From contig CALGNZ010000028.1 in the NCBI GenBank assembly GCA_937957915.1, positions 47,736-111,735 on the forward strand: DNA of 64,000 nucleotides, written 5' to 3'. A program made the translations under genes and the position numbers. Shown here in pieces: positions 27,619 to 36,264 of the stretch; position 1 is the stretch's first letter, and each line of letters starts with the position of its first letter. The notes under the pieces were generated by a model that made no database searches, was not told the DNA's origin, and saw only the letters and a list, made by a program, of their open reading frames with translations. This stretch comes from an uncultured Granulosicoccaceae bacterium (GTDB lineage: Bacteria; Pseudomonadota; Gammaproteobacteria; Granulosicoccales; Granulosicoccaceae).

Positions 27619-28515
27619 ATGTCGATCGGGTTTTGGTTTTGTGCCACGGCGTGAAAGCGCCAGTGCACACAGTATAATCAGCAGAGCGAAATAGGCGTTA
27701 ATCGGCAAGCGCTCATGTAAAAAAATACTGCCCATCGCAACCCCGAACAGCGGCACCATAAAGTTGATCTGGCTCATAAACGAAGCGCCCTGTCGATCAA
27801 TGATGGTCAGAATAAGCCAGGTGGCAAATGCAGTTGGTCCAATGGCAAGTATCACTATCGCCACTACCGGTGTGGTTTCAAATTGCAATTGCCACGGCTG
27901 GTCGATTACCAGGGTAGGTACAACGAGCATCGCCGATGCGGACATCAGTATTGCCGTTATCATTGGCAGCCTTGGCAGTGATGTCAGTTGGCGAGTAATG
28001 ATAGCGTTTATCGCGTAGCAGATGGCAGCTGACAGAATGGCCAGTTGGCGTATCGTATTTTCGCCGACCTCTGATAATGCGGCCGGTCCAATTAAAACAA
28101 CAATGCCCGCAACCCCGCATAAAACACCGGCTAATTTCCAGCGATTCAGCTTTTCATCATCGGTAAACAAGTTGGCCAGTACAATGGTGGCCAATGGCAT
28201 GATGGCCATGAATATTGCGGTTAGCCCGGCTTCAACCTTTACCTGGCCCCAGCTGATCAGTACAAACGGTATTGCATTACCAGTGGCGGCAGATAAAACG
28301 ATATAAAGCCAAACTCTGCCCCTGGCAGGCATAGTTTGCCCCGCCGCTTTCATTACCGCGTACATCAGTAAAAAGGCGATGATCAGGCGTGTGGTTGCAA
28401 CCGTAAATGGCGGCAGATAAGACACCCCGATATCGGTAAAAATAAAGCTGGCACCAAAAATAAGCGACAGACCAACCAGTAAACCATAGTCCCAGATAGT
28501 GGGAGAGCTTCGCAC
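27589..28515 (-). CDS. EamA/DMT-family transporter
   Basis: 308 residues with ten hydrophobic helices in two EamA repeats. Starts WDYGLLVGLSLIFGASFIFTDIGV and the first repeat includes PPFTVATTRLIIAFLL; the second contains AICYAINAIITRQL and ends VPLFGVAMGSIFLHERLPINAYFALLIIL. Family members export amino acids, metabolites or drugs. The 3' end overlaps the convergent TMADH-like gene by 30 bases, so read-through would generate antisense RNA. Substrate unknown. Confidence 0.92.
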   Translation of the reverse strand: MRSSPTIWDYGLLVGLSLIFGASFIFTDIGVSYLPPFTVATTRLIIAFLLMYAVMKAAGQTMPARGRVWLYIVLSAATGNAIPFVLISWGQVKVEAGLTAIFMAIMPLATIVLANLFTDDEKLNRWKLAGVLCGVAGIVVLIGPAALSEVGENTIRQLAILSAAICYAINAIITRQLTSLPRLPMITAILMSASAMLVVPTLVIDQPWQLQFETTPVVAIVILAIGPTAFATWLILTIIDRQGASFMSQINFMVPLFGVAMGSIFLHERLPINAYFALLIILCALALSRRGTKPKPDRHSAGQLPSEQ

Positions 28516-28782
28516 GTCGCTATTATCTCAGTAGAGTGTGGCAATTGAGCAAGCCAGCGAGAATAGCGGTTTAATGGCTGTCGGGCCAGTCCGGATCAGT
28601 AATTCTTATTTGAGCGTTGATCACTGACGAGCGGATTACCTGGCAGGCGGTAACAGCAGCGCAACTCGCCACTGCCTGGCAGGCATCCGGGATGGTCCGT
28701 GCGACTCTGACGGTGGCGCCTGTATGAGCCTCGTTGTTAAGCATAGTCGTCAAAGCATAGTCGTCAAGCCATCGGGTTAGAT

Positions 28783-30006
28783 TCAGAATCCACCGGGTGG
28801 CAGTCCGCTGGGTACAGCCGTTGGTATGTTCCGATCAAACACTGGGTCATTCAGGGTTTTCAGGAAATCCTTAATGATAGTGCCCCGACCATCATCCATT
28901 TCAGGTACGTCAAGTAGTTCCTCGTCGAGGTTAGATGACCTCACATTCGGATTTTCAGAGCGTCGTGGTTCATCGTAAAAATCGATAGCCGCGTCCAGTG
29001 TTAGAAACTGGCCAGCGTGAAAGTACGGTGCGGTGAAGTCCAGTTGGCGCAGGCTTGGTGTTCTAAAGGCAAATGTTCCATCCCCGCTATCAGGTTCGGT
29101 TACCAGTGCACCTTCAGGTATACCGAGCACATGCGGGGTGAAATCAGAGAACAGTGGGCCACTGTGGCAGTCAGCGCAACCGGCTATAACGAATTCCTGC
29201 ATACCAGACAACTCGCGCGCATTCATGGATGTTGTGTCTCCTCTCATCCATTTATCGAATGGAGCGTTGTTGGCAACCAGCCCCGTTTGAAACTGGGCCA
29301 GCGCTGTTGCCACCTGATCTACCGTAGTTTCAGCTGAGTTAAAAGCACTCTGAAATAGAATCTGGTAATCCGTGTTGTTGGCCAGTCTCTGTTCAATTAC
29401 CTGATGGATTGCATCCTGGTTGAAAAAATTCCCCCTCATCTCCTGCCGAGACTCAATGGGTTCTATTGCCTGTGCTGCAAATCCTGAGGCGCGGTTGTCC
29501 CAGAACATCGGCGCAGTGGCAGGGTCAAACACCCCAAGTTCATCGATTCCATTCCAGGCCGTATTGATCAGTGTTTGAGAATTGCGCGGTACGACGCCTG
29601 TGTGACCGGCTATGCGTTCGGGACCTCTTCCGGCGCCGCCCACACCAATTGCCTGAGGCAGGCCATCAGTGTAAGCGCGCTCTGGCAGATGGCAAGTGGC
29701 GCATGCCGCGTCTTGCTCACCAGAGAGGATCGGGTCCCAAAACAACAGTCGCCCGAGTTCCGCCTGTTTTTCATTCACTGCGGGCGCACTTTCGGGCAGA
29801 GAGGAGATGATGCGCCCCCTTAGCTCAAGTGTGTGGACGTCACCGACCCTGACGATATCGCTCTGCGTAAAGTCGACAGGCGCTGGCGTAAACTCACCGC
29901 AGGCAGATAGCTGAATAAATGCCAGGCAGCACAATAGCGTTGGGACAACCCGACTGGTTTTGTGCTGGTACGGGCGTGAGTGTTCCAGGCTGTATGTTCG
30001 CAGCAT
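28783..30006 (-). CDS. Dihaem cytochrome c peroxidase / MauG-family lipoprotein
   Basis: 407 residues from ATG 30006, with AAGGAAG at good spacing; the track's 30063 start is longer. N-terminal signal peptide ending LSAC gives a lipoprotein facing the periplasm. Two CxxCH haem sites: AACATCHLPERAYTDG and AGCADCHSGPLFSDF, plus FRTPSLRQLDFTAPYFHAGQ with the usual second haem region. WDPILSGEQDAACATCH is typical of the family. It would reduce hydrogen peroxide with electrons from small cytochromes, or act as a MauG-like oxidase. The divergent LuxR-type gene may regulate it. Confidence 0.93.
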   Translation of the reverse strand: MLRTYSLEHSRPYQHKTSRVVPTLLCCLAFIQLSACGEFTPAPVDFTQSDIVRVGDVHTLELRGRIISSLPESAPAVNEKQAELGRLLFWDPILSGEQDAACATCHLPERAYTDGLPQAIGVGGAGRGPERIAGHTGVVPRNSQTLINTAWNGIDELGVFDPATAPMFWDNRASGFAAQAIEPIESRQEMRGNFFNQDAIHQVIEQRLANNTDYQILFQSAFNSAETTVDQVATALAQFQTGLVANNAPFDKWMRGDTTSMNARELSGMQEFVIAGCADCHSGPLFSDFTPHVLGIPEGALVTEPDSGDGTFAFRTPSLRQLDFTAPYFHAGQFLTLDAAIDFYDEPRRSENPNVRSSNLDEELLDVPEMDDGRGTIIKDFLKTLNDPVFDRNIPTAVPSGLPPGGF

Positions 30007-30219
30007 TGGTTTGGCTTCCTTATGTGTTTGCAGGCAAAGTTGTTGTAATTGATATCGCTGCATACACTGTCGGGGTGATCAGCCGTTTTCACCATTGGGC
30101 ACATGTACACAATCCGAAATGTGAATCGAATAGCATCTGGTACATATGTCTGAAAGCCGTATTCGGCATTTGCCCCGTATGTTGTAAGTCATTGAATATA
30201 TTTGCTAGTGGAGTAACAG

Positions 30220-30765
30220 GTGACACGTGTTTTCGACAGTTTCAGTTGGCGCCAGCTTTTTTTTATGCTGTTTGTTCTAATTGTGCTCGGAGAGAGTGCA
30301 ACAGAGATCATCGGTGAGATCGCCGAGGGTCAATCGCTGGCAGACATGGCCGACGACATTGCTATGTTTTTAATTAGCCTGGCTGTGGTGGTGATGTTTG
30401 CACTCGAGTACTGGCGACAGCAGCGCGCGCTAACCGAGCTTCGAGAGAAGTTTGAAAACTCGCGTGGCAAACTCGCTGCGGTAGATGCAGAAACACCACA
30501 AATTGCCAGCCAGTATCGGCAGGTCATGCAAAAGCAGTTTGACGCCTGGAAGCTGACCGCAAGTGAGCAGGATGTGGTGCTCGGCCTGCTCAAAGGATTG
30601 TCGTTCCGCGAGGTTGCCGAGATTCGCGAGACACGTGAAAAGACGGTTAGACAACAAGCGACAAACGTGTATCGCAAGGCCGGCGTGGCCGGACGCCATG
30701 AGCTGGCGGGATGGTTCTTTGAGGATCTGCTACAGTCACCTGCTGGCGGTAATGATCACAGATAG
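30220..30765 (+). CDS. Membrane-anchored LuxR-type transcription regulator
   Basis: 181 residues, GTG start with GGAGTAACAG upstream. Two N-terminal membrane helices (FFMLFVLIVLGESATEI; MFLISLAVVVMFALEYW) are followed by a coiled region (ALTELREKFENSRGKL) and a C-terminal GerE/LuxR helix-turn-helix: LTASEQDVVLGLLKGLSFREVAEIRETREKTVRQQATNVYRKAGV. There is no receiver or autoinducer domain, so the membrane part itself may sense the signal. It is divergent from the MauG-like peroxidase gene with a 213-base shared region. Target genes unknown. Confidence 0.85.
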   Translation: MTRVFDSFSWRQLFFMLFVLIVLGESATEIIGEIAEGQSLADMADDIAMFLISLAVVVMFALEYWRQQRALTELREKFENSRGKLAAVDAETPQIASQYRQVMQKQFDAWKLTASEQDVVLGLLKGLSFREVAEIRETREKTVRQQATNVYRKAGVAGRHELAGWFFEDLLQSPAGGNDHR

Positions 30766-30849
30766 CGGCGCTAACTGTGCTCAGCCAGATTAACAAATAC
30801 GCCTGGCGTGTGGGCTATCCGTAGGTACCAGCGTCAACGTCATATTCAG

Positions 30850-30886
30850 ATGAGAGTAGTTTGGATGAGAGCGTTTCGAATGAGAG
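30850..30886 (+). repeat. Three 15-base repeats, each carrying a start codon and SD-like GAGAG
   Basis: ATGAGAG occurs at 30850, 30865 and 30880 with exact 15-base spacing, all in the same frame as the LptA-like protein. The GAGAG of each copy lies about eight bases upstream of the next ATG, so each repeat could serve as ribosome-binding site for the following start. Confidence 0.7.
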
Positions 30887-31401
30887 CAAGAAGGCAACAT
30901 ATACGAAGCCCGTTTGTGCTGGCCATGCTGTTGCTGACTTTGGGAATGAGTGGTGCAGCAGACAGCGAGGACCCGGTCGAGCGCATAACTGCCAAGGCAG
31001 ATCGACTCGAGCTTGATCAGCGCACCGGTGTGCAGACGCTCAGTGGCAATGTGGTTATCTCACAAGGTGATATTTCGATTTATGGTGAGAGCATTCAGGT
31101 AGCTATGCGCAATGGCGCAGTATCCAGAATTTACGGGGCAGGAACACCGGTTAAGTTCAGTCAACGGCTCAGTAACGGCGACATAGTGCAAACGGAAAGC
31201 GATGAAATTGACTATCTGACCAGCAGCTGGACACTCGTGTTCAGAGGCAACGTCAGGTTGCAGCGAGGAGACTGGCAGCTAGGCGGTCAGGTGGTCGAAT
31301 ACAATATTCGCAACAGAAATTTTCAGGCCCGTGGTGGCAGGCAGATTGAATCCGGTGAATCGGCATCTGCTCCGCGAGTGAGTATTACTTACAACCGCTA
31401 G
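30880..31401 (+). CDS. LptA/OstA-like periplasmic LPS-transport protein
   Basis: 173 residues from ATG 30880; ATG 30850, 30865 and the track start 30808 are in frame. From 30880 the protein begins with a proper signal peptide (short basic region, then FVLAMLLLTLGMSGAA). The mature part has the OstA signature: ERITAKADRLELDQRTGVQTLSGNVVISQGDISIYGESIQV. LptA bridges inner and outer membranes with stacked beta-jellyrolls that carry lipopolysaccharide. The usual neighbours kdsC, lptC, lptB and rpoN are missing here, so this is either a relocated lptA or a second copy. A bidirectional terminator follows. Confidence 0.85.
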   Translation: MRARRQHIRSPFVLAMLLLTLGMSGAADSEDPVERITAKADRLELDQRTGVQTLSGNVVISQGDISIYGESIQVAMRNGAVSRIYGAGTPVKFSQRLSNGDIVQTESDEIDYLTSSWTLVFRGNVRLQRGDWQLGGQVVEYNIRNRNFQARGGRQIESGESASAPRVSITYNR

Positions 31402-31467
31402 CAAGGTGAATATGCCACGGCGAGCGTACTGGCTGCCTGGCGCGGAGTGTGTGTGGTTTTATGGTTT

Positions 31468-31482
31468 GGTGCGAAGCGCACC
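31468..31482. repeat. Short palindromic repeat, copy 2
   Basis: GGTGCG-AAG-CGCACC perfect 6-bp hairpin, near-identical to the element at 25476-25490 including flanking T and AG. Confidence 0.3.
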
Positions 31483-31522
31483 AGCGTGTAGTGCTCGTAG
31501 TGGTTTTGTAGTGCGCTGAACA

Positions 31523-31553
31523 AATCTGCCCTCACCCATAGCAAGGGCAGATT
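31523..31553. terminator. Bidirectional terminator between lptA-like gene and orphan lipoprotein gene
   Basis: AATCTGCCCT and AGGGCAGATT form a perfect 10-bp stem with an 11-base loop between two convergent genes. The T-run is short on both sides. Confidence 0.6.
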
Positions 31554-31566
31554 GTATTAGCTTTAC

Positions 31567-32979
31567 TTACTGGCAGCTCACCAGTTGCAGATCATCAGAA
31601 TCGGCATCGTCTTCGTCTGCACACTGACCTGAATTGACCGTCACCTGATTAACCACAGGATTGCCATTGTCGTCCTGAGTGGTCAGGCTATAGTTGAATG
31701 GTCCGCCACTTGTCACCATCAATGATCCGTTAAATTGTTCACTTAACTGAGTGCCTGCAGGTGCAGTCATTTCCAGCAGTGAAAACAGTGTGTCAGATAC
31801 GGTGTTGTCTTCAAGCAGTTCATTGATCATCAAACTCAGATTCAGTCCGCCCGTCAGTGTGATATCGCCGTCATCCATCGACACCGTGAAACCGAATGTG
31901 TCCAGACCAAGATTAACCACATCGGCGTTGTCCAGTGCGATACGCAGTGGCCCCTGGCCAATGCCAAGGTTTCGCACGGTCAACTGATCGGAGTTGTTGG
32001 CGATATCAATTATTGCGGTGAGCCCTTTCATATCGATACTGTTGACCGATCCATCTTCACTCTCACTGGCTTGCAATGCGCCAAGGGCAATTTCGATTGC
32101 AGCGCTTTCACTGGCTGCATCGGCCGACATGGCGAATATTTTCCCAGTGCCGAGTGACATCGTAGTAGCTGCGTCAGCGCTGGCGATACGCAGAGGACTG
32201 GAAACCTCCAGTGCCACAGACCCGGCCTCTGCACCACTGGTCTGGTTGGTTGCCACTGCAGACATGCGAATAGCGCCCTGAATAGTGTCGAGCGGGCTTT
32301 CGTCGCCAAAGTCCGGGTTCAGCGCATTGTCAGCATCAATAAGCGTTTTCAACGTGCCCAGATTTAACTCGAAGGAGTTGGAAGAATTGGTGTAGCCAAT
32401 AACCACCAGAGGCTGATTCTGAAACAGATAGCTGACTGAGCCGGCGGTATCACTGGTCGCATCAATTTGTACCAGCATGTCGCCGACCAGCGTCTGACAG
32501 CGCTGAAATTCAGTGTCGTTGGCATCCATGCCAACCAGTTCCTCAGCGCATACAGCAGCATCGTCAGGATCTATGGTGATGCGTGAGCCCTCGCGAACAG
32601 TGTTGTTCTCGTTCCCCAGATCGAGTGAAGTGTTAACCAGACTTTGGGCGTCGTCGCTCCAGAGTCCGCCGATGCCTGAATCTGCAGGGTCATCGGTAAA
32701 CCCGTCGGAGCTGCCACCACCAGAGGTGATCCGCGACGCGCCATTCAAAGTGGTATCGAGGCTACCGCCGATATTGCTGGAGGCATTGCGTTTCAGATCT
32801 GCTGTACTGGTGTCGTTTACGATCGGGTCTGGTTGTGGGTCGCTGCCTGATGATCCGCCACATCCTGCCATCAACAAACCGCTCATAATCAGAGGGATTG
32901 CTGCTAAACCACGACGGTTGCCGGTAATGGCCTGACGGACACTCGATGTAAGCCTGGTGGTTCTGATAAGGTAATTCAT
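31567..32979 (-). CDS. Secreted lipoprotein of unknown function
   Basis: 470 residues. After a basic n-region, the helix AIPLIMSGLLMAGC ends in a lipobox, so the protein is lipid-anchored. The mature part starts Gly/Ser/Asp-rich and contains long alternating beta-like segments rich in Asp, Ser, Thr and Ala (for example LSLGTGKIFAMSADAASESA, NLGIGQGPLRIALDNADVV), compatible with a beta-solenoid or beta-barrel-like fold. C-terminal pair of cysteines (SGQCADEDD..LVSCQ). I recognise no family. Very acidic, as secreted proteins of marine bacteria often are. Confidence 0.75.
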   Translation of the reverse strand: MNYLIRTTRLTSSVRQAITGNRRGLAAIPLIMSGLLMAGCGGSSGSDPQPDPIVNDTSTADLKRNASSNIGGSLDTTLNGASRITSGGGSSDGFTDDPADSGIGGLWSDDAQSLVNTSLDLGNENNTVREGSRITIDPDDAAVCAEELVGMDANDTEFQRCQTLVGDMLVQIDATSDTAGSVSYLFQNQPLVVIGYTNSSNSFELNLGTLKTLIDADNALNPDFGDESPLDTIQGAIRMSAVATNQTSGAEAGSVALEVSSPLRIASADAATTMSLGTGKIFAMSADAASESAAIEIALGALQASESEDGSVNSIDMKGLTAIIDIANNSDQLTVRNLGIGQGPLRIALDNADVVNLGLDTFGFTVSMDDGDITLTGGLNLSLMINELLEDNTVSDTLFSLLEMTAPAGTQLSEQFNGSLMVTSGGPFNYSLTTQDDNGNPVVNQVTVNSGQCADEDDADSDDLQLVSCQ

Positions 32980-33525
32980 GAGACTGAAATGCTCTCTCTA
33001 TTGTGATAGTGGTACCTGGTGGCATATAGGATTCGTTGTCGCCGGTAGTTACAACAACGCTGGTTCAGTTGAAAACTTTGGCTGAATGCAAAAATCGATT
33101 TTGCACTTTGCCGGGATTATAGTGCTTCTGCAATTGCCTTCCGTTGCCGGGATACAGTCGTCGGGCTTCTGTCATAGCAGCCTTCCTGCCACGACAGCGT
33201 AGCGGTTCTCATACCGGCGAAATGCCCCGATTTTAACCACCCCGATATTCAATTTGTGCAGTAGACAGATTAGATTAGTGTGTCTGATCGTATGTCTAGA
33301 ATAGTTATACTTGAGGTCTAATCCAAGTTAGCTGCTGTACATCTTGTTACAAATTAGTGTGGGTTTGACCCGGTGACACATCGTTGGCAGACGCTCCCGA
33401 CAGGGCAGGATTGCAGAAATTGTCTGTTGGAAAGTGACCGACTCGTTGACGGCGCGCCGCTGGCTCTGCTCAACTGGGGGTGAAATCAGAAGTGTGATTT
33501 CAGACGTCGGCAGGAGTAACCGATT
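32980..33525. other. Long intergenic region upstream of lipoprotein and decayed gene
   Basis: 546 bases with no supportable gene. It includes a TGCAAAA-ATCGA-TTTTGCA hairpin near 33090 and a GAAATCA-GAAGTG-TGATTTC hairpin just before 33526. The minus-strand lipoprotein promoter must lie at its left end. Confidence 0.5.
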
Positions 33526-33971
33526 ATGAATCTTGACGCAATGTTTCCAATATTAGTGCCTCTTGCGACTAAGTGGGGCAGGCGACAGACAAAGAGAATA
33601 CAGCTGCACGGGGTACCTCTGACTGAAGCGGAGTTAGTGCTGGCCAGGGCCGTTGGAGTAGCATTTCCAGAACGGGTAAGGCTGATGATTGTGCCAGTGA
33701 TATGCAGCCCGATAGCATATTACTTCGAATGGCTGCGCGCCAAACCAATATGCTAAGCGTTGCCACCGCTGGCATGGCCGTGGATCACTCTATCTATATT
33801 CGCGAAAACCAAATGTCTTCTCGATTGCCGTCACATGAGCTACGGCATGCATATCAGTGTGAGCAGTCTGGTTCATTCGATGAGTTTCTGACCGCCAATT
33901 TGAAGCAGGTTTTGCTATAGGGTTACAGAGATTGTCCGTTTGAAGTTGATGCCAGGAGTGATGAGCTTGCT
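33526..33971 (+). pseudogene. Decayed HExxH-type (DUF4157-like) protein gene with frameshift and amber stop
   Basis: Two adjacent ORFs in different frames are halves of one protein. The first (33526) gives VPLTEAELVLARAVGVAFPERVRLMIVPVI; the second, from about 33702, gives PDSILLRMAARQ, then MAVDHSIYIREN and SHELRHAYQCEQSGSFDEFL with an HExxH metalloprotease-like motif. Crossing needs one missing base around 33690-33702. After the TAG at 33918 the same frame continues GYRDCPFEVDARSDELA, the expected tail of this small family, implying a Tyr codon mutated to amber. Two independent lesions argue for a dead gene rather than programmed recoding. Confidence 0.75.
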
Positions 33972-34108
33972 GTGAACGATAGTTGTTTCTGGCCTGCATC
34001 CATAATCTGCAAGCGCCGCAGCAAATTACTATGTGGCTTTTATACGCGGTGTGTTCGTCGACGCGTCAGCTTGCTTTGTTTATTTGCGCACCAGACAGTT
34101 GTTCTGGC

Positions 34109-34372
34109 CTAGCGTAACTGGCTATCCTTACTGCCGCGTCGATTAAATGATTCAAGACTGGTTTTGCCGTCTTCGGCAGACTGACAGTTTACGCATAAGC
34201 GCACGCCTGGAATAATTTCGCGGCGCGCTATAGGTATCTCTGCATTGCATTCCTCGCAGTGGGTCAGACTCGGGCCACTGGGTAAACTGTTGCGTGCCTT
34301 TTCAACGGCATCTTTAACGCTGGCATCAATTTGATCCTGTACCGCACCGTCTTTTGACCATCCGCCTGCCAT
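34109..34372 (-). CDS. DksA/TraR-type C4 zinc finger protein, YbiI-like
   Basis: 87 residues. C4 finger CEECNAEIPIARREIIPGVRLCVNCQ, preceded by an N-terminal GGWSKDGAVQDQIDASVKDAVEKAR helix, matching the short YbiI members of the DksA/TraR family rather than full DksA (no long coiled coil with the acidic tip). Family members act on RNA polymerase or are uncharacterised. It lies 72 bases downstream of the ABC transporter genes on the same strand and could be read with them. Confidence 0.92.
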   Translation of the reverse strand: MAGGWSKDGAVQDQIDASVKDAVEKARNSLPSGPSLTHCEECNAEIPIARREIIPGVRLCVNCQSAEDGKTSLESFNRRGSKDSQLR

Positions 34373-34444
34373 TGTGTTTCCCTCAGTAGTTTACGGGTAC
34401 GGTGATAAGTGGCGTACAGCTATACTTTGAAGACCTCAAAAATT

Positions 34445-35236
34445 CTACAACGTAATTGTAGGTACTGCAGCCAGTAACTCTTTAGTGTAGCTGTGCTGAG
34501 GATTGTTGAAAAGGCTAAGGCGATCAGCGTATTCTACAATTTTACCTTTGTACATTACGGCCACGTAGTCGCACATATGCTGGACGACGCCAAGGTCATG
34601 CGAGATAAACAAATAAGTTAACGAAAACTCACTTTGCAATTTTCTCAGTAAATTGAGAATTTGCGCCTGTACTGCAACATCCAGCGCAGACACTGGCTCG
34701 TCACAGATGATTAAGTCTGGCTGCGTTGCCAGTGCACGGGCAATACCGATACGTTGACGCTGGCCGCCGGAAAACTGATGCGGAAAAAGTCTTTTCTGCT
34801 CTGGTCTGAGTCCGACAGCCTTGAACAACTCGTCAACCCGTTGCTCTTTGTCCTGTGCTGATAGTCTGCCCTGACTGTCGAGGGGTTCGCGTACTATGTG
34901 TTCAGCACGCAGTCGTGGATTAAGACTTGAGTAAGGATCCTGAAAGATAAACTGCATGCGATTTCTAACATCTCGCAGTTCACTGCCGTGCAATGATAAA
35001 AGATCAATATCACCGAGTTGTACCTGACCCGCGTATGCTTTTATTAAACGTGCTATAGCCAGTGCTGTGGTGGTTTTTCCGGAGCCGGATTCACCAACAA
35101 TGGCCAGAGTCTCTCCACGGTTTAGTTCAAACGAAACGCCGTCAACTGCATATAAATACTTGCGCTTGGTAAACATTGACCTGGTGAGTGGAAATCGCAC
35201 TTGCAGGTCTTTCACAGACAGAATTACTTCACTCAC
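34445..35236 (-). CDS. Peptide-type ABC transporter ATP-binding protein (DppF/OppF-like)
   Basis: 263 residues. Walker A GESGSGKTT, signature SGGQRQRIGIARAL, Walker B LIICDEPVSALD and the His switch ISHDLG are intact. The motif FQDPYSSLNPR is typical of the OppF/DppF branch. Slightly shorter than usual at the C-terminus. It overlaps the preceding ATPase gene by four bases and completes a five-gene importer for peptides or a related solute. Confidence 0.95.
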   Translation of the reverse strand: MSEVILSVKDLQVRFPLTRSMFTKRKYLYAVDGVSFELNRGETLAIVGESGSGKTTTALAIARLIKAYAGQVQLGDIDLLSLHGSELRDVRNRMQFIFQDPYSSLNPRLRAEHIVREPLDSQGRLSAQDKEQRVDELFKAVGLRPEQKRLFPHQFSGGQRQRIGIARALATQPDLIICDEPVSALDVAVQAQILNLLRKLQSEFSLTYLFISHDLGVVQHMCDYVAVMYKGKIVEYADRLSLFNNPQHSYTKELLAAVPTITL

Positions 35237-36264
35237 GATAGACTATCCGTATGCCAGCAGGCCGTAATGTGTTGGTTTTCTCTTGAGATTTCTTCAGGCC
35301 GTTGTTGGCGGCATTGCTCTGTTGCATAGTTACATCGACTGGCAAATAGGCATCGGTTCTGACCAAACTGCGACAGTGGTGGCACGATACCCGGTATTTC
35401 CAGCAATTCGGGTCGTTCCTCTGTAATGGTGGGGAGCAGGTGTGGTACAGCCGCGATTAGTCCGTGTGTATAGGGATGAGCTGGTTGTCGAATAACCTGC
35501 GCCACCGTGCCTTGCTCTGCTTTACGCCCTGCGTACATGACGATGATGTCCTGCGACATCCTGGCTACTGCGCCCATATCGTGGGTAATCAGTACAATTG
35601 CAGTGCCGGTCTTTTCCTGTAGCTCTGTCAACAGGTCAAATATCTGCGCCTGCACGGTTACATCAAGTGCCGTTGTTGGTTCGTCAGCAATCAGGATTTT
35701 TGGTTCACAAGCCAGTGCGATGGCAATCATCACGCGTTGTCGCTGTCCACCTGATAACTGGTGCGGGTAGTCGTTAATGCGGCTGGCAGGGGATGGAATG
35801 TGTACCGCGTCTAAAAGCTCAATCGCTTTTGCGGTCGCTTCAGCTCGATCAAGATTGCGATGACGACGCAGCACCTCTGCTATCTGTTCACCAATCGTAT
35901 ACACCGGGTTAAGCGATGTCATGGGCTCCTGAAAAATCATCGAAATATCGTTGCCACGTATTTCACGAAGTCTGGCATCGCTGGCCTGCGCCAGGTCTTC
36001 GTTGTTGAAAAGGATCTGGCCACTGGCAATACGCCCGGCAGGTTGCGGCAGTAAACCCATTAACGCCAGTGCGGTCATGGATTTACCGCAACCGGATTCA
36101 CCAACAAAGCTGATGTTGCCACCGGTTTTTAAATCGAATGACATATTATCGATCACAGGCACCACGCCATCGCGGGTGGTTAGTTCTACTGTCAGATTTC
36201 GAACGCTAAGTAGTATGGCGTCCGCACTGTTGTCCGGAGCGATATGGTGAATAGTGTCTTGCAT
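35233..36264 (-). CDS. Peptide-type ABC transporter ATP-binding protein (DppD/OppD-like)
   Basis: 343 residues. Walker A GESGCGKSMTALALMGLLP, FQEPMTSLNPVYTIGEQIAEVL, signature LSGGQRQR and Walker B ILIADEPTTALDVT. The C-terminal cysteine-containing OppD/DppD extension (CLFASRCNYATEQCRQQRP) is present; in some DppD proteins it binds an iron-sulfur cluster. It shares one base with the permease gene upstream and four with the next ATPase, so it is part of a tight operon. Confidence 0.95.
   Translation of the reverse strand: MQDTIHHIAPDNSADAILLSVRNLTVELTTRDGVVPVIDNMSFDLKTGGNISFVGESGCGKSMTALALMGLLPQPAGRIASGQILFNNEDLAQASDARLREIRGNDISMIFQEPMTSLNPVYTIGEQIAEVLRRHRNLDRAEATAKAIELLDAVHIPSPASRINDYPHQLSGGQRQRVMIAIALACEPKILIADEPTTALDVTVQAQIFDLLTELQEKTGTAIVLITHDMGAVARMSQDIIVMYAGRKAEQGTVAQVIRQPAHPYTHGLIAAVPHLLPTITEERPELLEIPGIVPPLSQFGQNRCLFASRCNYATEQCRQQRPEEISRENQHITACWHTDSLS

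Noticed and set aside
28571-28753. 60-residue minus-strand ORF between EamA and peroxidase genes
   Set aside because: No ribosome site or family features; Ala/Val/Thr-rich chance sequence.
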